64,000 nt of DNA from Christensenellaceae bacterium (lineage in GTDB: Bacteria; Bacillota; Clostridia; Christensenellales; Aristaeellaceae): positions 1 to 64,000 of the forward strand of contig JAAYRU010000053.1 in NCBI GenBank assembly GCA_012518615.1, read 5' to 3'. Within the stretch, counting starts at the first letter, position 1; each line of letters opens with the position of its first letter. The notes under the pieces are model-generated. The model did no database searches. It had not been told where the DNA came from and worked only from the letters and a program-made list of their open reading frames with translations. Below are positions 16,544 through 24,756 of the stretch, piece by piece. Made by a program: the position numbers and the translations under genes.

Positions 16544-17248
16544 TTAAAGTATTATCATCCTCCCGCAGGTTTCACATTCTACATATTTGCCTGCCCTTAT
16601 GTCTATTAGCACAGACGAAGGGAATGACATATTACATCCGCCGCATAGTTTATCGTCTACAAGCTTTGCCATGGGCGGCGTACTGTGTTTTTTAATTGCA
16701 TTGTAGCGCTCCATGTCTTCCTTATCCACTAGCTTTGCTTTTTCAGAGGCTATAGCGCGCAGGCGTTTAAGCTCGCCCGACATGGTTTGATACTCTATAT
16801 TGTATTCATCACGCAGTTCGTCAAATTCAAGCTTTATTTTAACAGCAAGGCGCTTTACATCCCTCTGTTTTTTCTCCCTATCCGCCGCTTCTTGGCGTAT
16901 TTTTTTTGTTTCCTGGTCGAAGGAATTTAAATCCTTAACTATGCGCTGTACCTCGGATATATATGCGCCGGCTTCACTGCTATCCTGTGCCGGCTCTGCT
17001 TGAATTTTTGTCTGCAGCTGTTTAAGCTGGTCTTCATTCATGCCTATAGCTTCTTTAATTATTTCGATGCGGTCAAGCATGGCAAGCACTTCATTTTCAA
17101 GCGTTTTTAGAAACCGTTGTTGTTTTTTTATATTGTCGCGCAGTTTTAACAGGCGCAGACGCTTAGGCGAGCGAGCAATTTCTTTATTGACATTATCCGC
17201 TGCTACATCCGCTTCCTGATAATCCCACAAGCGTTCCATATGGTTCAC
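16544..17248 (-). CDS. Coiled-coil zinc-ribbon protein (DUF164/CT398-like)
   Basis: A 234-residue protein with long N-terminal coiled-coil hairpin (IKKQQRFLKTLENEVLAML onward, residues about 30-180) and a C-terminal C4 zinc ribbon, CGGCNMSF and CETCGRM. This is the architecture of the Chlamydia CT398/DUF164 family, implicated in binding sigma-54 or transport components in other bacteria; here the role is unknown. The GTG at 17248 is chosen because GGGAGGAGG precedes it. It sits between the Nif3-like gene and rnpB, a conserved Clostridia arrangement. Confidence 0.85.
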   Translation of the reverse strand: MNHMERLWDYQEADVAADNVNKEIARSPKRLRLLKLRDNIKKQQRFLKTLENEVLAMLDRIEIIKEAIGMNEDQLKQLQTKIQAEPAQDSSEAGAYISEVQRIVKDLNSFDQETKKIRQEAADREKKQRDVKRLAVKIKLEFDELRDEYNIEYQTMSGELKRLRAIASEKAKLVDKEDMERYNAIKKHSTPPMAKLVDDKLCGGCNMSFPSSVLIDIRAGKYVECETCGRMIIL

Positions 17249-17280
17249 TGATGGCCTCCTCCCTTCCATGTTCCTCAAAA

Positions 17281-18039
17281 CTAACTTAGCCTTGAAGAAA
17301 ACACACGTACATTTAATTCTAATGCATTTACATCTTTTTGTAAACACTCAGTAAGATTTGGTACCATTGGGTACTCGGTTTCAAAATGACCGCCCTCAAA
17401 AAGCACCAGCCCTAGTGAGTTTGCCTCAAGTATGTGGTGGTGACGCAACTCCCCGGTCAAATAAGCCTCTGCGCCAGCATCTATTGCGCTATAAAAACCT
17501 TCGCTATATGAGCCGCCTGTAATGGCAAGCCTTTTAATCATATGCTTTTCGTCGCCCCTTAATACTACCTTTTGGGATAGTGTTTTCTCAAGTTGTAGGC
17601 ATAGTTCATTAGCAGAAAGGGGCTCAGGTAAATCTCCCACAAATATATATTCATCAACCATAGATGTGTTTTTAAGCGAAAGCAACTTCGCTAATTGCCA
17701 GCTTGCGCTATATGGAGATTTGTCCATATTGGTATGTGCGGCTATAAAAGAAATATTGTTCTTTATTAGCTTAATAATTAGCCTGCCTTCGTAGCTATCC
17801 ATAGTTATACTATGTATAGGCGAAAACATAAGCGGGTGATGAGCTACAACAAGTTGTGCATTGATTTTAAGCGCATATTCTATAGTATCATCACTTAAAT
17901 CAAGCGCAACAAGTACATTGTTGACTATCTGCTCTTTATCCCCAACAAGTAGGCCTACATTGTCAAAATCCTCAGCAGTTTCAAAAGGCGCCATATCGTT
18001 TAGTATATTATATATATCTTCAACTCTTGCTTGTTTCAT
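17281..18039 (-). CDS. Nif3-like dinuclear metal protein
   Basis: A 252-residue member of the Nif3/YqfO family, toroidal hexamers with a dimetal site per subunit. Metal ligands are visible in VVAHHPLMF (residues about 65-72), AAHTNMDKS and near the C-terminus FEGGHFETEYPM. The length lacks the YqfO insertion domain of Bacillus. Proposed roles include GTP cyclohydrolase-like activity, but the in vivo function is unsettled. The gene starts inside the end of trmK, as in many Bacillota where sigA-trmK-nif3 are adjacent. Confidence 0.9.
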   Translation of the reverse strand: MKQARVEDIYNILNDMAPFETAEDFDNVGLLVGDKEQIVNNVLVALDLSDDTIEYALKINAQLVVAHHPLMFSPIHSITMDSYEGRLIIKLIKNNISFIAAHTNMDKSPYSASWQLAKLLSLKNTSMVDEYIFVGDLPEPLSANELCLQLEKTLSQKVVLRGDEKHMIKRLAITGGSYSEGFYSAIDAGAEAYLTGELRHHHILEANSLGLVLFEGGHFETEYPMVPNLTECLQKDVNALELNVRVFSSRLS

Positions 18040-18685
18040 TTTCTAGCTCCTCTTTTATCCATTCAAGTGTGACATTGTGTGCCAAGTTTTTCTTTTTTTC
18101 TATATTAAGGCGCCAGTTATAATATTTTAGCTTATCCTCCTTGCTGTTAAACTGTGTATTAAAACCCAATTCATACTGCCTGTCGCTCAATATTTGTTTT
18201 CCGCTAAACGCCTCAATTATCACATAATATCTTCCTGCGGCACGGGTAACAATCTCCCTATGTATTGAATAGCCTATATCATTTATACTTCGCCTTAGAT
18301 GTGACAATTTGGTATGTGCAGAAAGTATAAGCTTTGGCTTTGTTTCAGGCGTATTTTGGATGATATTTGCAATAGTTTCCCCACCAAGCCCACATATAGA
18401 TACGCAATTCACATCACTTGGTATACCGTTAAAACCATCTGCATGTATAAAGCTTACCCTGTCCTGTAAATCAAGGCTTATTATAAGCTCCTTTGCCTTA
18501 GATAAAGCAGCTTCGCTTATATCACTAACATACATACACTTGCAAATATCATTCTGCAACAGGTATGCAGGCAGCAAACCATGGTCAGCCCCTATGTCCG
18601 CTCCTATACAGCCTCTTTCAAAAAGCTGAGCAACAGCGCTTAATCTTTCATCTAGTCTTATTATTCTAGCGTTAGGAGATATCAA
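18020..18685 (-). CDS. trmK: tRNA (adenine-22-N1)-methyltransferase
   Basis: A 221-residue Rossmann-fold SAM methyltransferase of the TrmK family. The SAM-binding motif is [16 protein letters not shown] (residues 28-43); the family-specific motif with [15 protein letters not shown] follows near 95. It methylates N1 of A22 in some tRNAs. The only reasonable start is TTG, overlapping the sigA stop by four bases, with AAAGGA upstream. Protein starts [18 protein letters not shown] as in relatives. Confidence 0.92.
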   Translation of the reverse strand: MISPNARIIRLDERLSAVAQLFERGCIGADIGADHGLLPAYLLQNDICKCMYVSDISEAALSKAKELIISLDLQDRVSFIHADGFNGIPSDVNCVSICGLGGETIANIIQNTPETKPKLILSAHTKLSHLRRSINDIGYSIHREIVTRAAGRYYVIIEAFSGKQILSDRQYELGFNTQFNSKEDKLKYYNWRLNIEKKKNLAHNVTLEWIKEELENETSKS

Positions 18686-19773
18686 TCAAGAAAGTCCTTT
18701 AGCTTTTTGCTTCTACTGGGATGCCTTAATTTACGAAGTGCCTTAGCCTCTATCTGGCGGATACGCTCCCTTGTAACTTCAAATACCTTGCCTACTTCTT
18801 CAAGCGTGCGGGGGTTACCATCATCAAGCCCGAACCTTAGCCTTAATACTTTAGCCTCCCTTGGGGTAAGCGTATCTAACACTTCCCATAGCAATTCCTT
18901 CATAAGCGCGCTTGAAGCGGCTTCAGCGGGGGCAGGAGCATCCTCATCGGGTATAAAATCGCCAAGGTGGCTGTCTTCCTCTTCGCCTATGGGCGTTTCA
19001 AGTGAAACAGGTTCCTGTGCTATCTTCATAATATCCCTTACCTTTTGCTCTGTTATACCCATTGCGTTTGCAATTTCTTCAGGAGTAGGGTCCCTTCCGT
19101 ATTCCTGCAAAAGCTGCCTTGAAATACGGGTTAGTTTGTTTATGGTTTCAACCATATGCACAGGTATACGAATAGTCCTTGCTTGGTCTGCAATTGCCCT
19201 AGTTATAGACTGTCTTATCCACCAAGTGGCATAGGTAGAAAACTTATAGCCTTTGTGGTAGTCGAATTTTTCAACCGCCTTCATTAGCCCGAGGTTTCCC
19301 TCCTGTATAAGGTCAAGAAACAGCATCCCTCTGCCTACATAGCGCTTGGCTATGGATACAACAAGGCGCAAATTAGCTTCCGCCAACTCATTTTTTGCGC
19401 TCTCATCCCCCGCCTCTATGCGCTTAGCAATTTCAACTTCTTCCTCTGCGGTTAAGAGCGGCACCTTACCTATTTCCTTTAGGTACATGCGGACAGGGTC
19501 GTCTATATTTACTGCCTCGGGAACGGACAAATCTATTTCATTCAAATCTTCTTCCGCATTTTCTTCCTTGCCATCCTCTGCACTACGGGTTACCTGAACA
19601 CCTAGGTTTTCGAGCGTTTCAAGCACATTTTCAAATTCCTCGGGGTCAAGCTCTATCTTTGCAAGCGCTTCGAAAATCTCCTCATAGGATATAACGCCTT
19701 TCTCCTTGGCTGATTCATATAGGGTAAATACCGCATCTTCCTGTTGTTTTTTTGTCAGCTGTTTCTTTGACAT
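18682..19773 (-). CDS. sigA: Primary RNA polymerase sigma factor
   Basis: A 363-residue sigma-70 primary factor. A short region 1.1 with an acidic stretch precedes region 1.2 ([20 protein letters not shown]), region 2 ([20 protein letters not shown] then [20 protein letters not shown]), region 3 and region 4.2 ([20 protein letters not shown]). It directs RNA polymerase to TTGACA-TATAAT promoters such as those recorded here. AGGAGG precedes the ATG. It follows dnaG by 15 bases, the macromolecular synthesis arrangement. Confidence 0.97.
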   Translation of the reverse strand: MSKKQLTKKQQEDAVFTLYESAKEKGVISYEEIFEALAKIELDPEEFENVLETLENLGVQVTRSAEDGKEENAEEDLNEIDLSVPEAVNIDDPVRMYLKEIGKVPLLTAEEEVEIAKRIEAGDESAKNELAEANLRLVVSIAKRYVGRGMLFLDLIQEGNLGLMKAVEKFDYHKGYKFSTYATWWIRQSITRAIADQARTIRIPVHMVETINKLTRISRQLLQEYGRDPTPEEIANAMGITEQKVRDIMKIAQEPVSLETPIGEEEDSHLGDFIPDEDAPAPAEAASSALMKELLWEVLDTLTPREAKVLRLRFGLDDGNPRTLEEVGKVFEVTRERIRQIEAKALRKLRHPSRSKKLKDFLD

Positions 19774-19788
19774 ATTCTCCTCCTAAAA

Positions 19789-21540
19789 CTATTTGCTCTT
19801 TATCTCGGTCAGCTGCATTGTGGCTTCCTGCAACTGAGTAATAAGGCTTTGCCTATTATCATCTTCGCTGGATTTAAGACGCTCATTAAGTTCATCTATC
19901 TTTTTTTCAAGCCTCGTTCTTTTAAGTACGCTAATACATGATTCTGCAGCGGACATGGCGCTTTCTTCATTATACTTATGCTCCTTTGAAAAAAGCCTTG
20001 CTGCCCAGTTTCTTTCATCTTCTTCATCAAGCTCTGATATTATTATTGCGGGATACTTATTGTCTAGAAGTTCTAGTGCTATTGTCTTGCAAAGAGGGCT
20101 TATAAAATCCTCAGCGGATAAAAAGCCTTCGGGCAGCAGCTTTGTTGCCAGTATAGATAGCAATTCTTCCTCTGCGGATAAGGCATACTTAGGCTTAGTC
20201 TGCGCTGTGCTGCGCCTGTACTCTCCCCTTGCAATACTTCTATATTTCACCTTTAATTGGCTACCTGCGATTTTTATCTGTGCCATTAAGGCTTCTGCGC
20301 TAAAACCAGTTTCAAGACAGAGCTTTTTAAGATATGTTTCAAGCTCTAATGGGCTTTGTATAAGAGCCAATACCTCTGCCGCCTTGTTAGCATAGGATAA
20401 CCTTCCATCCTGCGTTGAAATATCAGTTTTGGATTTTATCCTGTTTAATGTGAACGCTATGTCCGTTAATGGCTGTAATTCATTAAACGCTTCGACTCCT
20501 CTTTCCCTTATAAAAGAATCAGGGTCTAGTTCATCAGGAAAGCGTAACACCTTTGCAGTAAGCCCTTCCCCTCGTAGGATTTCTATCGCTCGCTCAGTTG
20601 CCCTCTGCCCCGCCTCGTCACCATCATACGCAATTTGTATTTCCTCTGAAAAGCGTTTCATGAAACGCGCCTGCTCAGAAGTGAGCGCAGTTCCAAGAGT
20701 AGCAACTACTCCTTGTATACCCGCTTGAGATAGGGATATAACATCCATATAGCCCTCAACGAGTAATATTCTCTCAAGCCTTCTTTGTTTTCGCAGCAGA
20801 TTTGCACCATATACTCCATAGCGCTTGTTAAATATAACGGTATCGGCAGTATTTAGGTATTTAGGCTGTCCATCGCCTATTATCCTTCCGCCAAAACCAA
20901 GCACTTTACCATACATATTTAGTATAGGGAACATAGCCCTACCTCTAAAAACATCGTAGCTGTGATTTTCCTTTTGAGCTACAATTCCAGCTTGTACAAG
21001 TTCCTCCATTGTGTAGCCTTTTTCTTGCATGGCGGCTGAAATATTGTCCCAGCTATCGCTTGACGCTCCAAGGCCGAACTTGCGTATAATGCTATCATCT
21101 ATACCGCGGCTTTTAAAATATTTAAGCACAGCAGCGCCTGTATCCGTCCAAAGCAAATTATGGTAATATCTTGCAGCTTCTTGGTTTAATTCATAAAGCC
21201 TTTCTCTTAGAGAAGAAGCCTGTTCGTCCTCATATGACATATTTGCAGGCAGAGCCAATTGACATTTGCCCGCAAGATATTCAAGGGCTTCAGTGAAAGT
21301 GAGTTTCTCCATTTCCATAACAAACTGAACCGCCCCGCCGCCTTTGCCACAGCCAAAGCAATAATACAGGTTTTGCTCTCGGCTTACGGTAAAAGAAGGG
21401 GTTTTTTCATTGTGGAACGGACATAGCGCCCAATAGTTTGCCCCTCTTTTATTAAGGGGGACATATTCTGAAACAAGCTGTACTATATCTACCCGGCTGA
21501 ACAGGTCATCTATCCATTGCCTTGGAAAACGAACTTTCAT
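19789..21540 (-). CDS. dnaG: DNA primase
   Basis: A 583-residue primase. The CHC2 zinc finger is CPFHNEKTPSF with YYCFGCGKGG near residues 38-65; the Toprim catalytic core has ILLVEGYMDVISLSQ near 258 and IAYDGDEAGQRA near 305; a C-terminal helicase-binding region ends the protein. It makes RNA primers for replication. The ATG at 21540 is preferred over one nine codons upstream because AAAGGGTG lies before it. Next gene in the transcript is sigA. Confidence 0.96.
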   Translation of the reverse strand: MKVRFPRQWIDDLFSRVDIVQLVSEYVPLNKRGANYWALCPFHNEKTPSFTVSREQNLYYCFGCGKGGGAVQFVMEMEKLTFTEALEYLAGKCQLALPANMSYEDEQASSLRERLYELNQEAARYYHNLLWTDTGAAVLKYFKSRGIDDSIIRKFGLGASSDSWDNISAAMQEKGYTMEELVQAGIVAQKENHSYDVFRGRAMFPILNMYGKVLGFGGRIIGDGQPKYLNTADTVIFNKRYGVYGANLLRKQRRLERILLVEGYMDVISLSQAGIQGVVATLGTALTSEQARFMKRFSEEIQIAYDGDEAGQRATERAIEILRGEGLTAKVLRFPDELDPDSFIRERGVEAFNELQPLTDIAFTLNRIKSKTDISTQDGRLSYANKAAEVLALIQSPLELETYLKKLCLETGFSAEALMAQIKIAGSQLKVKYRSIARGEYRRSTAQTKPKYALSAEEELLSILATKLLPEGFLSAEDFISPLCKTIALELLDNKYPAIIISELDEEDERNWAARLFSKEHKYNEESAMSAAESCISVLKRTRLEKKIDELNERLKSSEDDNRQSLITQLQEATMQLTEIKSK

Positions 21541-21588
21541 TACATCACCCTTTGTATTATTCGCCATGTGGGTGTCTTTTTCCTACTT

Positions 21589-22593
21589 CTATATAACATT
21601 AAAAGGATCGGGTTCAAAAATTCGCCTAAATGTGCGCATTGCAAACCTGTCCGTCATGGAAGATATATAATCCGTAACAGCGCGCTCTACGCCCTCATTT
21701 TGAAATATCTTTTTATATTCCTCTGGCATTTCGTATGGGCAATTTATGAAGTGATTAAATAGATTTTCTATTACAAAATCGCATTTCTTTTCTTCTTCTG
21801 TTCGCCAACAATCCTGATACACATTGCTGAACAAAAATTCTCTAAGGCTATCTGTAGCTTTCTGCACACTTGGCGACATAAGTATTTCAGGCTTTCCGAT
21901 ACTATTTTCAACAGTATCCTTTATCATGGTGTCTATCCTATCACCATGGCTATTCCCAAGTACTGCTATACAATCTTTAGGTAGGTCATCTTCAGTTAGA
22001 ATACCCGCTCGGATAGAATCATCAATATCGTGGTTTATGTAGGCTATCCTATCCGCAAGCGCAACACAGCGCCCTTCCATAGTAGCCGCCCTGCCGCCGC
22101 TTGAATGGTTTAATATGCCGTCCCTTGTTTCCCATGTAAGGTTGAGTCCATCACCGTAGTATTCAAGCACTTCAACAACCCTTAAGCTCTGCTCGTTATG
22201 GCTAAAGTTTTTATTGAGTAGACGGCTTAGTGTCCTCTCCCCTATATGTCCAAAGGGGGTATGCCCTAAATCGTGCCCTAAGGCTATGGCTTCGGTAAGA
22301 TCTTCGTTTAATCTAAGCGCCCTTGATATGCTCCTTGCTATTTGGGATACCTCAAGCGTATGGGTAAGCCTTGTCCTGTAATGGTCACCTTCAGGGGATA
22401 AGAATACCTGCGTTTTAAACTGCAAGCGCCTAAAGCTCTTGCAGTGAAGTATTCTATCCCTATCCCTCTGGTATTCCGTGCGTGTACTATCTGGCGATAT
22501 GGGGTTATCCCTGCCTTTAGTGGCAGCGCTTTTAGCAGCAAATTCAGAAAGCAATTCATATTCCTGCTGTTCTAAATATTTGCGGATACTCAT
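21589..22593 (-). CDS. dgt: dGTPase-like HD-domain triphosphohydrolase
   Basis: A 334-residue HD-superfamily enzyme of the dGTPase group. The dNTPase start TEYQRDRDRILHCKSFRRLQ is followed by the metal-binding histidines/aspartate in RTRLTHTLEVSQIARS and IALGHDLGHTPFGHIGERTL. It would convert dGTP, or other dNTPs, to the nucleoside and triphosphate. Start is the ATG overlapping the trmD stop (ATGA) with GGGGAGAAG upstream. It lies just before dnaG, consistent with control of nucleotide pools around replication. Confidence 0.92.
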   Translation of the reverse strand: MSIRKYLEQQEYELLSEFAAKSAATKGRDNPISPDSTRTEYQRDRDRILHCKSFRRLQFKTQVFLSPEGDHYRTRLTHTLEVSQIARSISRALRLNEDLTEAIALGHDLGHTPFGHIGERTLSRLLNKNFSHNEQSLRVVEVLEYYGDGLNLTWETRDGILNHSSGGRAATMEGRCVALADRIAYINHDIDDSIRAGILTEDDLPKDCIAVLGNSHGDRIDTMIKDTVENSIGKPEILMSPSVQKATDSLREFLFSNVYQDCWRTEEEKKCDFVIENLFNHFINCPYEMPEEYKKIFQNEGVERAVTDYISSMTDRFAMRTFRRIFEPDPFNVI

Positions 22594-23318
22594 GTTTCTT
22601 CTCCCCTCATTATGCGCTCCGCCCACAGCCTTTCCTCCTGCGTAATTTTAGCGGTACTAATGAGCTCAGGGCGTTTAAGAGCGGTGTTTCTTATAGCTTC
22701 CCTGCGCCTCCATGCTTCTATTTCAGCGTGGTTGCCGTTTAGTAGCACTTCCGGCACTTCAATGCCCTCAAACTCTCTAGGTCTGGTATACTGCGGGTAC
22801 TCAAGCAAGCCATCAAAAGAAAAGCTTTCTTCTTCTGCGCTTTCTTCGCTCCCAAGCACCCCCTCTATAAGGCGGGATATACCGTCTATAAGCACCATGG
22901 CGGGTAGCTCTCCGCCGGTTAAAATATAATCACCTATGGATATTTCCATATCCACATAGTGCTGTATTACCCTCTCGTCTATCCCTTCATAGTGCCCGCA
23001 AATAAGGGTTAGTTCATCTTCTTTGGATAGTTCTTTTAGTATATTCTGCTTAAGCTTAACACCTTGAGGGCTCATATATATGCGCTTAGCCTCTCCTTCT
23101 ATGCTGCGAAGGGCGTCTACTATGGGCTGCACCATCATAAGCATTCCGGCTCCTCCGCCAAAGGGATAGTCATCGGTGTTTTTATGTTTGCTGTCGGAAT
23201 AATCCCTTATATTTATTATATTAAGCTCTATTAAGCCCTCAGATTGAGCACGCTTTAATATACTCTCTTGAAGCGGCAAAAACATTTCGGGAAATATAGT
23301 AAGCACATTAATCTTCAA
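22590..23318 (-). CDS. trmD: tRNA (guanine-37-N1)-methyltransferase
   Basis: A 242-residue SPOUT enzyme that methylates G37 next to the anticodon and prevents frameshifting. Visible are the start INVLTIFPEMFLPLQESILK, LICGHYEGIDERVIQHY and the trefoil-knot SAM site YILTGGELPAMVLIDGISRL. I use the TTG at 23318 because GAGGTG is seven bases upstream and the product then begins MKINVLTIF like its relatives. It overlaps the end of rimM. The usual next gene rplS is absent; dgt follows instead. Confidence 0.95.
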   Translation of the reverse strand: MKINVLTIFPEMFLPLQESILKRAQSEGLIELNIINIRDYSDSKHKNTDDYPFGGGAGMLMMVQPIVDALRSIEGEAKRIYMSPQGVKLKQNILKELSKEDELTLICGHYEGIDERVIQHYVDMEISIGDYILTGGELPAMVLIDGISRLIEGVLGSEESAEEESFSFDGLLEYPQYTRPREFEGIEVPEVLLNGNHAEIEAWRRREAIRNTALKRPELISTAKITQEERLWAERIMRGEET

Positions 23319-23835
23319 ATACTGACACCTCACGAAACACCTGTCCGTCTACTACTATACGCCCCTCATCTACTTCCCATTTTGTAATTAGATGAGGCAG
23401 TACAGGCATTAGTATATTATGCTTCCCCTGTTTTAGCACAAAAACATCATTTGCGCCGGGCTGCAATACATCTGTAACTGAACCTAGTATTTCGCCATTT
23501 TCGTCAGATATAGTGCAGCCTATAATATCTACTATATAAAACCTGCCATCAGGTAGGGGCTGAGCGTCCTTACGGCTTATATACAGAAGAGTTCCCCTAA
23601 GCTTCTCCGCCTTATCCCTATCGCAAACATCTTCAAGCTTAAAGTAGGCAAAGCCCTTATACAGCCTTGAGTTTTTAACTTCTATAGGTATATACTCTTT
23701 GCTGCTATTCAGATAGTAAAAACTCTTATAAGGCAGTATATCGCTAGGGTTGTCCATATGTACTTTAGCCTTGACTTCGCCTTCTACCCCAGATGGCTTT
23801 GTAATTTCAGCTACAAGTAAAAATTCGTTTTGCAT
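23308..23835 (-). CDS. rimM: 16S rRNA processing protein RimM
   Basis: A 175-residue RimM, which binds ribosomal protein S19 during 30S assembly. The N-terminal beta-barrel begins NEFLLVAEITKPSGVEGEV and the C-terminal PRC barrel contains FYIVDIIGCTISDENGEILG and GANDVFVLKQGKHNILMPVL. ATG 23835 is preferred on homology, although its AAAGGA lies unusually close; an upstream GTG at 23859 has no binding site. A terminator-like hairpin sits immediately upstream, so expression may be conditional. Confidence 0.93.
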   Translation of the reverse strand: MQNEFLLVAEITKPSGVEGEVKAKVHMDNPSDILPYKSFYYLNSSKEYIPIEVKNSRLYKGFAYFKLEDVCDRDKAEKLRGTLLYISRKDAQPLPDGRFYIVDIIGCTISDENGEILGSVTDVLQPGANDVFVLKQGKHNILMPVLPHLITKWEVDEGRIVVDGQVFREVSVFED

Positions 23836-23844
23836 TTCCTTTAT

Positions 23845-23865
23845 AAAAAAGACGCTCACTGCGTC
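23845..23865 (-). terminator. Terminator-like hairpin directly before rimM
   Basis: On the minus strand GACGC-AGTGA-GCGTC is followed by TTTTTT, the form of an intrinsic terminator. It ends ten bases before the rimM ATG and follows the structured element at 23868-24026, inside what is otherwise a continuous operon. An attenuator is a reasonable reading. Confidence 0.7.
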
Positions 23866-23867
23866 TT

Positions 23868-24026
23868 ATACTTATCTCAGTTTAAAGCAGCGCATAGATT
23901 GCAGCGAATTTTTTGATTTGGCAAAGCTTGGCGATGGAAACATAGCGGCGCTATATTGACTGAGCCAAGCAAAGACAAATCGGAAAAGGCGCGCAAGATA
24001 AAGCTGATTTTATCTGAGATAAGTAT
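23868..24026 (-). ncRNA. Candidate structured RNA element between khpA and rimM
   Basis: Perfect 13-bp arms ATACTTATCTCAG (23868-23880) and CTGAGATAAGTAT (24014-24026) enclose about 130 bases. Nested inside are GATTTG and GCTTGGC pairing with GCCAAGC and CAAATC across a symmetric 5x5 internal loop, and on the minus strand an apical AATATAGC-GCC-GCTATGTT hairpin. The whole folds as one long interrupted rod. The right arm reaches the khpA stop codon; the left arm abuts the terminator before rimM. A cis-regulatory leader, a processed RNA or a MITE-like insertion would all fit; I recognise no known family. Confidence 0.6.
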
Positions 24027-24271
24027 TAGTCAACTATCTCAACAAAAACGGGTTTATCATCCCTGCCTGTCGATGCTTTGACAACAGTGCGTATAGCTTT
24101 AGCAATACGCCCCTGCTTGCCTATTACCTTGCCCATATCCTCTGTGGCAACCCTAAGCTCTAATATAATGCCCTCTGAACTCTCCGTTTCCTGTATGGTT
24201 ACTTCTTCGGGCTTTGTAACAAGCGATTTTGCCATAAATTCTACGAGCTTTTTTACATTGCGCTCCGACAT
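24026..24271 (-). CDS. khpA: KH-domain RNA-binding protein KhpA
   Basis: An 81-residue protein that is almost entirely a single KH domain; the RNA-contacting loop is GKVIGKQGRIAKAIR (residues about 49-63). KhpA forms a dimer, often with KhpB/Jag, and influences cell elongation and sRNA regulation in Bacillota. It follows rpsP by an overlapping ATGA-type junction, the standard location. The stop codon lies at the edge of the structured element described next to it. Confidence 0.94.
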   Translation of the reverse strand: MSERNVKKLVEFMAKSLVTKPEEVTIQETESSEGIILELRVATEDMGKVIGKQGRIAKAIRTVVKASTGRDDKPVFVEIVD

Positions 24272-24684
24272 TATTCTGCTTCCTCAGCGCTTTCATCTTC
24301 GCTTTCAGGTGTTTCTTCTGCCGCTTCAGGCTCTGCTGCTTCTTCTTCAGCCGGAGCTTCTTCTACTACAGACTCAACTTTTTCTTGAGCTTCGGAAACC
24401 TCAGTTACTTCAACTTTGGCTTTCTTAAAGCTTTCAGGCGTTTCAAGTACGCCTACTTTCCTTAGTAGAACCTTTACAGTATCTGTAGGCTGGGCACCGT
24501 TATCGAGCCATTTGCGGGCTTTTTCATTGTCTATACGGATTTCTGCAGGCTGCTTCATTGGGTCATATATACCAATCTCCTCTATGAAACGGCCATCTCT
24601 TGGAGAGCGCTCGTCCGCTACAACAACACGGTAAAAGGGGCGTTTTTTCATGCCCATTCTCTTTAGTCTGATTTTAACTGCCAT
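24271..24684 (-). CDS. rpsP: Ribosomal protein S16 with acidic C-terminal tail
   Basis: The first 80 or so residues are a standard S16 ([20 protein letters not shown], then [19 protein letters not shown]), a small protein of the 30S body needed for assembly. Residues 91-137 form an extra tail very rich in glutamate, with alanine, proline and serine ([17 protein letters not shown]), net strongly negative and probably disordered. Such a tail is not part of typical S16 of about 80-90 residues. ATG follows AAGGAGG-like sequence; rpsP heads the rpsP-khpA-rimM-trmD-dgt series. Confidence 0.95.
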   Translation of the reverse strand: MAVKIRLKRMGMKKRPFYRVVVADERSPRDGRFIEEIGIYDPMKQPAEIRIDNEKARKWLDNGAQPTDTVKVLLRKVGVLETPESFKKAKVEVTEVSEAQEKVESVVEEAPAEEEAAEPEAAEETPESEDESAEEAE

Positions 24685-24756
24685 TTAGGAAAATTCCTCC
24701 TTAAAAAAAATTTAAATATGGTAAACCACTATGTGGAAAAACCCCTGATTAAAATA

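Noticed and set aside
18707..19234. Long plus-strand open frames opposite sigA and other minus-strand genes
   Set aside because: They mirror the codon structure of the real genes, have serine/leucine-rich low-complexity translations and no ribosome binding sites.
24685..24756. A promoter between ffh and rpsP
   Set aside because: The 72-base gap has no convincing -35/-10 pair on the minus strand, so read-through from the ylxM-ffh promoter is as likely.
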